Source of the DNA: Pedobacter psychroterrae | GTDB lineage: Bacteria; Bacteroidota; Bacteroidia; Sphingobacteriales; Sphingobacteriaceae | Direction of reading: 5' to 3' | NCBI RefSeq assembly: GCF_004331695.1 | Contig: NZ_SJSL01000007.1 | Span: 1 to 64,000 of the forward strand | DNA: 64,000 nucleotides | Shown here: piece after piece, positions 35,345 through 44,409 of the stretch | Position numbering within the stretch: position 1 is the stretch's first letter | Layout of the letters: every line of letters starts with the position of its first letter | Translations under genes and position numbers: made by a program | The notes under the pieces: generated by a model | Seen by the model: only the letters and a program-made list of their open reading frames with translations | Told to the model about the DNA's origin: nothing | Database searches by the model: none

Positions 35345-35953
35345 TTAAAAAAACTTCAAGAATACCTGTAAAACTATCGAAAACAGCACCAAAACAAAGA
35401 AATAATAGTTATTAAACTTTGGCTTCAACAACTTAATAGCATTACTGATCTGCTTTTTCACTGTTTTATCAGAAATATTAAGCGTCTCGGCGATTTCTTT
35501 ATGAGAAAGCTCTTGCTTTCTACTCAATTCAAACACTTCTTTCATCTTCAAGGGTAGATTTTGAATCTCTTTTTCCATTTCTGCATTGATTTCCTTTTCA
35601 ATCAGGGCCCGGTCTGTAGTATAATTGCCTGTAGAAATGTAATCATTCAAAGAATCCAGATAGTCCGTGCGAACTTTTTTTCGGCTGATAAAATCAAGCA
35701 CTTTGTATCGGACAGCCGTATACAGATAATTTGAAACACTGCCTTTTATATCAATAGAAGCACCTTTGCTAAGCAAGGAAATAAACACTTCCTGTACCAC
35801 ATCCTTGGCTTCATCTTCATCCTTAACGATCTTACAGGCAGCTATATACAACAATTGCCAGTACTTTTCATAGATGCATTTAAACGCAGCCTGATCGCCT
35901 TCTTTTATTAAAGACAGTAGTTCATGATCACTGATGTCAAGATGTCTGTTCAC
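35345..35953 (-). CDS. ECF sigma-70 factor (FecI-like)
   Basis: Sigma factor of 202 residues, with region 2 (about 18-90: DEDEAKDVVQEVFISLLS) and region 4 (about 130-180: LPLKMKEVFELSR, HKEIAETLNISDKTVKKQI). The start codon is GTG. The C-terminus carries about 22 hydrophobic residues (NYYFFVLVLFSIVLQVFLKFF), long enough to span or insert into a membrane, a feature shared in shorter form with the sigma factor at 14880. It should drive uptake locus 2 under FecR control. Confidence 0.92.
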   Translation of the reverse strand: MNRHLDISDHELLSLIKEGDQAAFKCIYEKYWQLLYIAACKIVKDEDEAKDVVQEVFISLLSKGASIDIKGSVSNYLYTAVRYKVLDFISRKKVRTDYLDSLNDYISTGNYTTDRALIEKEINAEMEKEIQNLPLKMKEVFELSRKQELSHKEIAETLNISDKTVKKQISNAIKLLKPKFNNYYFFVLVLFSIVLQVFLKFF

Positions 35954-36097
35954 TCAATAAATCCCCTTCTATCGGAAGTCCCTACCCCCTTTTGATAAAA
36001 TATATTACAACATTAAATGCGAGTGTTAATATGAGATTCCTAATTTACGATTAAAGCAACAAAAAATCAAATTAACGTAACACCCTTTTCAATGCGA

Positions 36098-36105
36098 CAA
36101 AGGTA
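36098..36105 (-). promoter_or_regulatory. Possible -7 element upstream of sigma gene
   Basis: TACCTTTG on the minus strand matches TAnnTTTG but lies 144 bp before the sigma GTG start, which would give a long leader of about 139 nt. No -33 element. Confidence 0.25.
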
Positions 36106-36152
36106 ATTAATACTACTAAAACAGTATACTTTATATTGTAATATTTTGGACA

Positions 36153-37289
36153 TTAAATCTTACCCGGATCAAACACTGCTACGGCTACTCTTGAATCTGC
36201 ACAGCCATAGTATAGAAACCATTTATTTTTATGGTATACAAGCCCTTCAATAAATACTGTACCCGCAGGATACTGCCCGCTTTTTTCAAAGGAGGCTTCC
36301 GGAATCAGGAATGGCTTATCTAATCGTGAAATGAATTTTGATGGGTCCTCTGCGCTAAACAGCATTTGTCCGGCGCAATATGAGTTGGCAGTATATTCTT
36401 TACTAGCATCAGCTCCTGATAGGTTTTTACCGTTGTACATCAGCACGATTCCCTTATCGGTAAGGATAGCCGGAGGGCCACACTCTGTAAGGTGACTATC
36501 AAAATAACCTTTACGTGGCGAAACCAGCTCAAGTAATCCCCCTTTTTCATTCAGCACCGGCGCCCAGTCCACCAGGTTGTCTGATGTGGCAGCATATACA
36601 TGGTTTTCTCCCCAATATACCCAATATTTTCCTTTATGCTTAGTGATGACCAATTTGTTATTTTTAACTGTAGTAAGTATGGATGCCGATTTTGAAGCGA
36701 TGTCATGGAATTTGCCATTATAGGCATCCTGAAATATTGGGCCATGCTTTTTCCAGGTTACCAGATCTTTTGATGTCGCCGCCCCTATCCTGGGAGTTTT
36801 CTTGTTCCACTGTGTGTATAGCATCAGGTAGGTACCATCTTCTGTCACCGCTACGCGGGGATCTTCACAGCCACCTGTCCACTCAAATTCTTTCTGATCA
36901 TCCTCTCCGGGGAAAAGTACCGGTTTTCCAGTCCTTTTCATGCTGATCCCATCACTGCTTTCGGCAAGGCCAATCCTTGAGGTACGGTGGCCGATTCCCA
37001 CACCCGATTTATCTTCAGCCCTGTAAAGCACATAGATCTTTCCATTTTTTACCGCAGCAGCGGGATTGAATGTATCATTGCTTTCCCAATCAATCTGCTT
37101 CTTTTGCATTGGATCATAAAAACTGCTTATTGAATCCGGAGAGATCACCGGGTTGGTCCCAGCAGGACGGATAAAAGGCCCCAATGCCCAATCCGGAAGT
37201 TTATCAATCGGTTTTGGCGTTTCTGCCTGGGCATATAGCTGCACCTGTACAAACAGGAATAGGGCAAATAGATTAAATATTCTTTTCAT
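36153..37289 (-). CDS. Secreted GH130-family glycosidase/phosphorylase
   Basis: Exported protein of 378 residues with a signal peptide (about 1-20, ending LYAQA) and a five-bladed propeller fold of glycoside hydrolase family 130, which acts on beta-mannosides. Motifs: FNPAAAVKNGKIYVLYRAED, GGCEDPRV, PPAILTDKGIVLMYNG and WFLYYGCADSRVAVA. Phosphorolytic members are cytoplasmic; an exported protein is more likely a hydrolase, though I could not check the phosphate-binding residues. Divergent from the DUF1080 gene by 94 bp, and 199 bp upstream of the sigma gene on the same strand. Confidence 0.85.
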   Translation of the reverse strand: MKRIFNLFALFLFVQVQLYAQAETPKPIDKLPDWALGPFIRPAGTNPVISPDSISSFYDPMQKKQIDWESNDTFNPAAAVKNGKIYVLYRAEDKSGVGIGHRTSRIGLAESSDGISMKRTGKPVLFPGEDDQKEFEWTGGCEDPRVAVTEDGTYLMLYTQWNKKTPRIGAATSKDLVTWKKHGPIFQDAYNGKFHDIASKSASILTTVKNNKLVITKHKGKYWVYWGENHVYAATSDNLVDWAPVLNEKGGLLELVSPRKGYFDSHLTECGPPAILTDKGIVLMYNGKNLSGADASKEYTANSYCAGQMLFSAEDPSKFISRLDKPFLIPEASFEKSGQYPAGTVFIEGLVYHKNKWFLYYGCADSRVAVAVFDPGKI

Positions 37290-37383
37290 ATTTTTTTGGT
37301 TCAGCCCTAAGCTAGTAAATTCTTATGATTTTCATGCCAGCAGTTCAAGAACTACTAAAAGTATGCTATATTAGTGCTACTTT

Positions 37384-38082
37384 ATGAAACAAAACCTAAC
37401 CAGATCATTCTTTGCAGCTGCGCTATTATTTACCGCAACTGCTACATATGCGCAAACTAAAAGTCTTTTTAATGGCAAAGACCTTACAGGATGGCACGTA
37501 GATGTTCCTGAAATGGACAAAAATCCAAATGCACGCAATCCCTTTATCATCAGAAATGGAATGTTTGTAAGTCTGGGCAGTCCGGGCGGACACCTGATCA
37601 CTGATAAGATTTATAAGAATTATCGCATAGAAGTTCAGTACCGGTTTGCCGGAAAACCTGGTAATTGCGGGGTTTTGGTACATGCTTCAACCTCGAGGGC
37701 GCTATATGAAATGTTCCCGAAATCCATAGAAGTGCAAATGGAAAATACCATGGCGGGCGACTTCTGGTGCATTCAGGAAGACATCACTGTTCCGGATATG
37801 GAAAAACGCAGAGGGCCAAAAGAAAACTGGGGCGTCAATGGCAATAAATTGCGCAGGATCAGAAGGCTGGCACCAGATGTAGAAAAACCTGTGGGCGACT
37901 GGAATAAAATGGTGATTGAATGCCTGGGCAATGAAGTAAAAGTCTGGGTAAATGACATTTTTGTAAACCATGGTTATAATGCCACTGTTTCCAGCGGAAA
38001 TATTGCTTTGCAGGCAGAAGGATCTGAAGTAGAGTTCAGAAAAGTAGACCTTACCCCAATCAAAAAACTAAGCAAAGATTAA
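37384..38082 (+). CDS. Secreted DUF1080 (3-keto-disaccharide hydrolase-like) protein
   Basis: Protein of 232 residues with a signal peptide (about 1-23, ending TYAQ) and a concanavalin-like DUF1080 domain. Signatures: SLFNGKDLTGWHV near the start, HLITDKIYKNYRIEVQYRF, NCGVLVHAS, SIEVQME and GNIALQAEGSEVEFRKVDLTPI at the end. Some DUF1080 proteins hydrolyse 3-keto-glycosides, so a role in sugar breakdown beside the divergent GH130 gene is plausible but not shown. Confidence 0.88.
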   Translation: MKQNLTRSFFAAALLFTATATYAQTKSLFNGKDLTGWHVDVPEMDKNPNARNPFIIRNGMFVSLGSPGGHLITDKIYKNYRIEVQYRFAGKPGNCGVLVHASTSRALYEMFPKSIEVQMENTMAGDFWCIQEDITVPDMEKRRGPKENWGVNGNKLRRIRRLAPDVEKPVGDWNKMVIECLGNEVKVWVNDIFVNHGYNATVSSGNIALQAEGSEVEFRKVDLTPIKKLSKD

Positions 38083-38088
38083 AAAGGG

Positions 38089-38116
38089 CATATGCGTTTT
38101 CATAGAACCGCATATG
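38089..38116. repeat. Inverted repeat between convergent genes
   Basis: CATATGCG (38089-38096) / CGCATATG (38109-38116) with a 12-nt loop, 7 bp after the DUF1080 stop. It may end transcription, but no T-run follows on either side. Confidence 0.35.
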
Positions 38117-38204
38117 AAACTAGCGTTGAAATACCTGATGGGTTAGTTACTTTAGATTTCGTGGTTTAAGCGGCGGTGGTCATAGGCCAATTGAAGCCAA
38201 ACTA

Positions 38205-40913
38205 TTAGTCAATAACATTTTTAGCTGCATCTTCCGCCATTTTCCTCAATACGCCATCCATAGCGTCCAACTCGGTCATAAAATATCGAAGTGTAGTGAT
38301 GTCACCAGGATCTTGCTCGATAATTAAGGATAATCCCTTTAAATTGGCCAAAGGACCTCGCAAGATATGGGATTGCTTCCAGATCAAATCCGTTATAAAT
38401 TCCAGTTGTTTTTTTGAGCGTTCATAAGCCAATCTTAGTCGTTGCTCGTCTCCCTTTCGTTGGGTAATATCGCGATAAATCACAATGTAAGCATTCACGC
38501 TATCATTCTCAATCAGGTTGGTAATTGTACCTTCAATCCAAATATAGTGACCTTCTTTATGAAGAATCTGGTAGTTGATATTTTGCGGAATACCAGGCAC
38601 TAATGCTGCTTTCTGCAAATCATCCTTACACTTTTGCAAATCAGCAGGATGTATAAAATCCAAAACTGTTTTATCTCCTAATTCTTCCAAACTGAAACCA
38701 GCACTCCTGACAAATGAGGGGCTTTGGTAGGTGATCTCATACTGTTTATTAATCAGGATTATCGTGTCGCTGATATTCTCGATTAATGCCCGGTGTTTTT
38801 CTTCGCTCTTTTTTTGTTTTTCTTCGGCTATTCTCTGTTCCGTAATATCTGTTGCAATGATCATAACCCTGGATATCTCACCATGAAAAGCGATAGGTAC
38901 AAATCTGGCCCGAACCAGACTCCCATTACCTAACCTAATTTCTGATTCCTGCGTAACGCCTGTTTCCAGGCATCTCATTATTGACCTTCTCGAAATTCCC
39001 TGACTCTCTTTAGGCAAAATCTCAATACAGTCCATTCCAATTATCTCTTCAAATGCCCGTCCGCCCGGCACTCCCCTATTCATCGATTCAATTTTGAGAT
39101 CTCTATTTACAATTAAAATAGTATCTGGAGAATTTTCAAATTGTTGTTTAAAAAGTTCTGTGGCATTTTTCCGTTCGGTGATCACCTCTGTCAACATAAT
39201 AATCCCTCCAATTTTACCGGATTCTTTGTACCATGGTCGGTTTTCCCAACGGATCCATTCTAATGTTCCATCAGGATTAATAAATGAATCTTCTTCATTT
39301 TTTTCGATCGCCCCCTGTAAACTACGTTTATGGCCATCTTTAAAATGCTGGGGAAGATCCGGAAAAATTTCATAGTGGTTTTTTCCAACTAAATTTTGGC
39401 CAAGAATATCGTTTTCAATCATCCATTTATTACTGGTCGCGATATACTTCATATTGGTGTCAAACATGGCCAATGAAGCAGGGCTATGTTCAATAAATAT
39501 ATCTAGTAACTGCTTATGTTCTGCCAACTCGTTTTCTATTCGTTTTTTTTCGGTAATGTTACGGAGCGAGCCGTCAAAATGTCCTGGCAACTCATCGGAG
39601 CAGGGAATAAGGCGGACATTTAAAACAACAAATATCGCATCTCCGGATTTTGATTTGAAACTTACCTGATAGTCTTTAAGTTCGCCGGTTTCTCCAAGGA
39701 TTTCTAAGGCATATTCCCGGTCTTTAGGGTTAGCATATAGGTCGGCTGCGTATGAACCTATTAGTTCTTGCTGGGTATACCCAAGGTGCCGGGTAATCGA
39801 AGGGCTCAGTTCAATAATGACACCATCTAAATCGGTTTGAAAAAATGCGTCTTGTACATTTTCGAATATATTGCGGTATTTACGTTCACTCTCTCTTAAC
39901 ACCTGATCGGTACGCAGGCGATTGGAAATGTCTCTGGCAATCGCCAAATACCCTATTCCTTCAAATACCCTGGTATTTATTTCGACGTCTGCCGTGGTTC
40001 CATCTTTTTTTAGCCATTTTTTTTCTAATAGAAGTGTTTTATTTTTTTCCAGAAGTTCAAGTTGTAACGGGGTCCTTTGTAATTGTTCTGCTGTAAAAAG
40101 ATCAGATAATCCCATAGTCAACAATTCTTCTTCAGTATATCCAAGTAACTGGCACATACATTCATTTACCTCAATAAAGGAACCGCTTTTATTTAACAGG
40201 AACACCGGGTCATTGGCATGCGCTATTAACGAATAATATTTGTCCTTGCTTTTTTTAAGGTTTTTTATCAAATCCCGTACAGTTTGTATTAGATAATAAG
40301 AAAAAGCAACAGCAAAAGTGAGTGAGCTTATAATTAAAAACAAGAACTTTAACTGTGCCCTTTGATAAGTCTGCTTGCTATCATTATAAACCTCACCGCC
40401 TATTTGCACTTGTAATGCTATCAGTTGGTTTATCTTATTAATGATCCTACCCATCGCAGGGTGTAGTTCACCGGTAATGAAGGTTTGGGTTGCAACGCTA
40501 TCATCTTTTTTCAGGACAACTTTCAACTTTTGAAGAGTTGCTGTAGATCGCTGCATTAAAACAAACCATTGTTGAGCAAAATGTTTTTCTTGAGGCGTGA
40601 GATAAGTTTGCATATATCCCTTCCAATCTTCAGCGATTTTTTTTTCTGCTTCTCCAATGATTTTTAATCCCTCGATATAAGAAATATCACGGGACATAAT
40701 CCGCTGAGCTGTGACTAAGATGCCATAAGAATAGCTATCTCGTGAACGAGTTAATTGTTGCAATGGGAATACCCGGTCCACATACAATGTTTGTGTATAA
40801 TGATACATTTTCTTCATTTCTAAGCCACCATATACGCCAATCCCAATAATAGACGCGGACGTGACGACTAGGAGTAGGTATAGTTTTTTAGGTGCATTTA
40901 ATCTGCTAAGCAT
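38205..40913 (-). CDS. Membrane multi-PAS sensor with histidine-kinase-like tail, no ATPase domain
   Basis: Sensor of 902 residues. An N-terminal membrane span (about 11-30) and a second (about 188-212) enclose a periplasmic four-helix bundle resembling 4HB chemoreceptor domains. Five PAS domains follow (about 222-335, 342-455, 460-580, 585-700 and 705-825). The last 75 residues hold a dimerisation/H-box-like helix (QSHILRGPLANLKGL), but the protein ends about 50 residues later with no N, G1 or G2 boxes. It may accept a phosphate from another kinase or act by pairing. An exact -7 element lies at 40964-40971. Confidence 0.82.
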   Translation of the reverse strand: MLSRLNAPKKLYLLLVVTSASIIGIGVYGGLEMKKMYHYTQTLYVDRVFPLQQLTRSRDSYSYGILVTAQRIMSRDISYIEGLKIIGEAEKKIAEDWKGYMQTYLTPQEKHFAQQWFVLMQRSTATLQKLKVVLKKDDSVATQTFITGELHPAMGRIINKINQLIALQVQIGGEVYNDSKQTYQRAQLKFLFLIISSLTFAVAFSYYLIQTVRDLIKNLKKSKDKYYSLIAHANDPVFLLNKSGSFIEVNECMCQLLGYTEEELLTMGLSDLFTAEQLQRTPLQLELLEKNKTLLLEKKWLKKDGTTADVEINTRVFEGIGYLAIARDISNRLRTDQVLRESERKYRNIFENVQDAFFQTDLDGVIIELSPSITRHLGYTQQELIGSYAADLYANPKDREYALEILGETGELKDYQVSFKSKSGDAIFVVLNVRLIPCSDELPGHFDGSLRNITEKKRIENELAEHKQLLDIFIEHSPASLAMFDTNMKYIATSNKWMIENDILGQNLVGKNHYEIFPDLPQHFKDGHKRSLQGAIEKNEEDSFINPDGTLEWIRWENRPWYKESGKIGGIIMLTEVITERKNATELFKQQFENSPDTILIVNRDLKIESMNRGVPGGRAFEEIIGMDCIEILPKESQGISRRSIMRCLETGVTQESEIRLGNGSLVRARFVPIAFHGEISRVMIIATDITEQRIAEEKQKKSEEKHRALIENISDTIILINKQYEITYQSPSFVRSAGFSLEELGDKTVLDFIHPADLQKCKDDLQKAALVPGIPQNINYQILHKEGHYIWIEGTITNLIENDSVNAYIVIYRDITQRKGDEQRLRLAYERSKKQLEFITDLIWKQSHILRGPLANLKGLSLIIEQDPGDITTLRYFMTELDAMDGVLRKMAEDAAKNVID

Positions 40914-41350
40914 AAGGCAATTGCTAAAGACCTATTCGGCTGTAAAGAAAGTGTTGTTTAAACCAAATGTATTATAAACTAAAGTACAAAAAAATTAACC
41001 GTTCTTGTTTGCTCTGCCTATTTTTTTTGCGATACAAAAGCAGAGACGGCCAAACCGTGTGCTTCTATAATTTGTTTGGTTTTTTTTGAAAATAAAACTA
41101 CCTCGGTTTTGATTTTCTCCGACTTAGCATAAAAGGGATATAAAATTTGATATGGACCAGGTTATTGCGAGGAATATCTCTAGATGCTGGTTAGATTAAA
41201 TGAGTTGTACTTAAACATGTCCCATGATTCTTTTGCCATTTCTATGACCTTTATTTGAGCAGCTATTTGAGTTTGGATTTATATAGCTTAGCAAAAAATA
41301 GCGTGAGACGTTAAAAAGAACGATAGTTTTGTATGTTATCTTTGGAAAGA
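40914..41350. other. 437-bp gap between two sensor genes
   Basis: No convincing gene. It holds the promoter of the PAS sensor near its left end, a weak + strand hairpin with eight T (CCAAAC 41050-41055 / GTTTGG 41074-41079), and AT-rich sequence. The frames here are short and show no recognisable protein. It may be decayed sequence or hold an unrecognised RNA. Confidence 0.4.
40964..40971 (-). promoter_or_regulatory. PAS-sensor -7 promoter element
   Basis: TACATTTG on the minus strand matches TAnnTTTG, 50 bp before the ATG. A TTTG lies 15 bp further upstream (40987-40990), slightly closer than the usual -33 spacing. Confidence 0.4.
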
Positions 41351-42601
41351 TCAACAAAGGTGGGCAACCGGTAGTTTGAACCAAAAGGTGCTTCCTTTGC
41401 CCAATTCACTTTCGGCGCCGATATGGCCGTCATGGCGTTTGATGATCTCAGAGCAGATGTAAAGTCCAAGGCCCAGTCCGGTATATTTTACTCCTGAATG
41501 GTCTGCACGCCAGTACCTATCGAAGAGGTGAGGCAGATGCTTATCAGGAATACCGGGACCAGTATCTTTAACGGATATTTTGACATAACTGCCCTCGCGG
41601 GAGATATTGAGGTAAATTTCTTTAGAATCTGGCGCGTATTTGACCGCATTGTTCACAAAATTTACAACTACCTGATCTATCCGGTGTTCATCTGCATGCA
41701 TCTGTAGTTTGTCGTCACCTGTAATAACGAGTTCATGCTTTCCGTCTATCCTGACATGGTTGCAGCAAACATGCAGCATGTCATAAATAGTAAATGTTGT
41801 TTTTTCCAGCTGCAGCTGATTCTCACTGTAACGGTACATATTTAGCAGATCGTCTACCATGCCATTGATCTTTACCAGACTTCTGGCAGAGGAGTCTATT
41901 ATCCTTGAAAATACGGGTGCAGCAGGACTGTGTTTTAACTTATCTATGAGCTGTAGATTGGCTTTGAGTGTGGTGATAGGCGTTTTTAATTCATGGCTAA
42001 CCATTCCCAAGAAGTCGTCTTTTCGCTGTTCTGACTGCGCAAGTTCCTGATTGGCCTTCTCTAACTGGCGCACTTTTCGTCTGAGTTCTATTTTGTCTAC
42101 CACCTGTTTGGCCAGCGTTTTTAATGCGTGGACCTGATCGTCAGATAAGGAATGTGTTTTCTGATCAATTACACAAAGTGTTCCCAGCGCAAAGCCATCT
42201 TCATTAATAAGAGACACGCCTGCGTAAAAAACAACTTTGGTGGGACCGGTAACCATTGGATTATCGACAAAACGTGCATCCTGCCTAGCATCGGGAACGA
42301 TCATGATTTCCTCACTTGAAGCAATGGTATGGGTACAAAAGGACAACTCTCTTAGGTTTTCTCTAAAGTCGGTGCCGTGATGTGACTTGAACGTCTGCCG
42401 TGTTTCATCAATGAAAGTGATCAGCACAATGGGGATCTGGCAAATTGCCGAAGCCAGTGCGGTAAGTACATCAAAGTCCTTTTCTTCTTCAGTATCAAAC
42501 ATATGGTAAGAATGAAGTGCTGCCACACGTGCTGACTCATCACCTGCAAATGCAAGCTTCAATTCAACACCAGAAGTTTCACCAAAAGTATGATTGGTCA
42601 T
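41351..42601 (-). CDS. GAF-domain sensor histidine kinase
   Basis: Soluble kinase of 416 residues from ATG 42601; the frame opens at a TTG two codons earlier. An N-terminal GAF domain (about 20-170, with LSFCTHTIASSEEIMIVPDARQD and FYAGVSLI) is followed by a coiled coil, a HisKA domain with the H-box FLGMVSHELKTPIT (about 200-265) and an HATPase domain with N box NFVNNAVKYAP, G1 DTGPGIPD and G2 GLGLGLYICS. No membrane span and no adjacent response regulator on its strand. It may partner an orphan regulator elsewhere. Confidence 0.92.
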   Translation of the reverse strand: MTNHTFGETSGVELKLAFAGDESARVAALHSYHMFDTEEEKDFDVLTALASAICQIPIVLITFIDETRQTFKSHHGTDFRENLRELSFCTHTIASSEEIMIVPDARQDARFVDNPMVTGPTKVVFYAGVSLINEDGFALGTLCVIDQKTHSLSDDQVHALKTLAKQVVDKIELRRKVRQLEKANQELAQSEQRKDDFLGMVSHELKTPITTLKANLQLIDKLKHSPAAPVFSRIIDSSARSLVKINGMVDDLLNMYRYSENQLQLEKTTFTIYDMLHVCCNHVRIDGKHELVITGDDKLQMHADEHRIDQVVVNFVNNAVKYAPDSKEIYLNISREGSYVKISVKDTGPGIPDKHLPHLFDRYWRADHSGVKYTGLGLGLYICSEIIKRHDGHIGAESELGKGSTFWFKLPVAHLC

Positions 42602-42737
42602 AAGCAAACAGTAGTACCTGTTAAAAATCCTAAGTTACGTTTTTATAAGTTCATGACATAAAATCTTTTTTGGACAGCTAAGGCAACCTTCCTGATAAAA
42701 CATTCGTAATATAGTGTAGCAGATTTATTTTTTTTAA

Positions 42738-43283
42738 GTGGACGATTTAACTATTCAGGAACTAGTAAAGGGTTGTAAGAAAAAAGACCGGAAAAGCCAG
42801 AAAGGGCTTTACCAGTCTTTTTACAGCCATTCCATGAAAATGTGCATCCGTTATGCAAAGGATAAAGACGAGGCGGTAGAATTAGTGAATGATGGCTTTA
42901 TGCGAGTGTTTATAAATATTGACAGATACGATCAGGCAAAACCATTTAAGCCCTGGCTGAATACCATCATGATCAATACCTCGATAGATCACTACAGAAA
43001 GCAAATAAAAAAGATAGCAATGGAAGAGCTAAATGCAAAACATGATGTGGAAGATAAAGAAAGTATTCTTTCGCGCATCCATTATGAGGACCTGATAAAA
43101 TTGGTACAAAAGCTTTCTCTGGCATACAGAACGGTGTTCAACCTCTTTGCTATAGATGGATATACACATGAAGAAATAGCCTCAATGCTTTCTATTTCTA
43201 TAGGAACGTCTAAATCAAACTTATTTAAGGCTAGGGAGCAACTGAAAAAAATGCTAAAGAACAACCATGCAATTGAAAATTAA
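42738..43283 (+). CDS. RNA polymerase sigma-70 (ECF) factor
   Basis: Sigma factor of 181 residues beginning at GTG. Region 2 (about 10-85: KGLYQSFYSHSMKMCIRYAKDKDEAVELVNDGFMRVF) and region 4 (about 115-172: SLAYRTVFNLFAIDGYTHEEIASML) are clear. Unlike the two FecR-linked sigma factors it has no hydrophobic tail. The next gene, 13 bp on, encodes a membrane-anchored protein in the usual anti-sigma position. It heads a five-gene set ending with a Rieske protein, which it may control. Confidence 0.92.
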   Translation: MDDLTIQELVKGCKKKDRKSQKGLYQSFYSHSMKMCIRYAKDKDEAVELVNDGFMRVFINIDRYDQAKPFKPWLNTIMINTSIDHYRKQIKKIAMEELNAKHDVEDKESILSRIHYEDLIKLVQKLSLAYRTVFNLFAIDGYTHEEIASMLSISIGTSKSNLFKAREQLKKMLKNNHAIEN

Positions 43284-43296
43284 AAGATAGGCCGTA

Positions 43297-44409
43297 ATGG
43301 AATTAAATGATAAAGAGTTTGATGCTGCCTTCAGAAAAAAGGTATTCGATGCTGATCCCCAGTTTGAGGAAGCAGCATGGGGTAAGATGGAGCAGAAACT
43401 CAAAAGAAGGGATAGGCTGGTATTTTTTAGAAATTCTGCGGTGTTGTGCCTGATGCTGCTGGGTGCGGTGATAGGTTTTTATTCAATTGGTGATAAAAGA
43501 GTAAGGCCTGTAACTGAGGTAGTAGTTGGTGTTCGGTCTGGAAATGTACCTGAGGGCACTGCGCCTGCAGGTAGTTTGACTGAAAATATTGAGGTTAAAG
43601 TTGATGCCGAATTGAAAATGAAGAAGGCAGATGAATTAACGCACTCAGCTTATAGAAAAGATACTATTGAAAATGATGCCGCCGCCATGGCACAAAGTCC
43701 TGTTAATACACAGGAAAGTGCTACGGTACCGGAAAGCGCTTCGGCTGCTGTGTTGGCTGACAAACCTGAAATTCCTGCTGATGCAAAACAGCAAAACAGA
43801 ACCAAACGAGCATTGCCTATGAGCCTTTCGATCAGTGCGGGCCCAGAATTTAATTCGGCAAGTTCATTAATTGGGGGGAATCCCGGATTTAGCGCAGGCG
43901 TGGCGTTTGGAGTCGGCGTAACCAAAAACCTAAGCCTGCAGACGGGGGTTCATTACAGCATTAAGGATTATCATACAAACAATTACGCCTATAAATTCAG
44001 CAATGAACGGGTGCAGGGCCTGATATCTGGCGTAGAGGCTAGCTGTTTGGTGCTGGAGATCCCCCTGCTCGTTTCGTACAGGATTTCAGAAAATTATAAA
44101 AGGAGTATTGATCTGAATGCAGGTATTTCAAGCTATTTCATGCTCAGGGAAGATTATACTTTTAAATATACTCCCCAGTCGGGCATTGAAGACAGATTTG
44201 TAGAACGGCGAAATGAGAACCAGCATTACTTAAGTGTAGTCGACCTCTCCGCAACGTACTTTATTAAACTTAAAAAGGAGCAATTGCACCTGGGTTTTGA
44301 GCCTTTTGTAAAAATACCGCTCAGCGGAGTTGGAGAAGGAAAGGTAAACCTAAAATCAAGTGGAATTTCATTAAGACTACGCTATGATATCGACAAAAAA
44401 AATAATTAG
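43297..44409 (+). CDS. Membrane-anchored protein with beta-barrel-like C-terminus
   Basis: Protein of 370 residues. It starts with a charged cytoplasmic-type segment (about 1-43), one hydrophobic span (about 44-64, NSAVLCLMLLGAVIGFYSIG), an Ala/Glu/Pro-rich linker (about 70-170) and a C-terminal part with barrel-like strands (SISAGPEFNSASSL, LSLQTGVHYSIKDY, GISLRLRYDID). The first part resembles a small anti-sigma anchor, the last an outer-membrane porin-like fold. I infer an anti-sigma or sensor that spans the periplasm. It overlaps the YceI gene by 26 bp. Confidence 0.65.
   Translation: MELNDKEFDAAFRKKVFDADPQFEEAAWGKMEQKLKRRDRLVFFRNSAVLCLMLLGAVIGFYSIGDKRVRPVTEVVVGVRSGNVPEGTAPAGSLTENIEVKVDAELKMKKADELTHSAYRKDTIENDAAAMAQSPVNTQESATVPESASAAVLADKPEIPADAKQQNRTKRALPMSLSISAGPEFNSASSLIGGNPGFSAGVAFGVGVTKNLSLQTGVHYSIKDYHTNNYAYKFSNERVQGLISGVEASCLVLEIPLLVSYRISENYKRSIDLNAGISSYFMLREDYTFKYTPQSGIEDRFVERRNENQHYLSVVDLSATYFIKLKKEQLHLGFEPFVKIPLSGVGEGKVNLKSSGISLRLRYDIDKKNN

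Noticed and set aside
41050..41087. Intrinsic terminator on the + strand in the 437-bp gap.
   Set aside because: The stem is only 6 bp with an 18-nt loop, and no + strand gene or promoter is found before it; listed only within the gap note.
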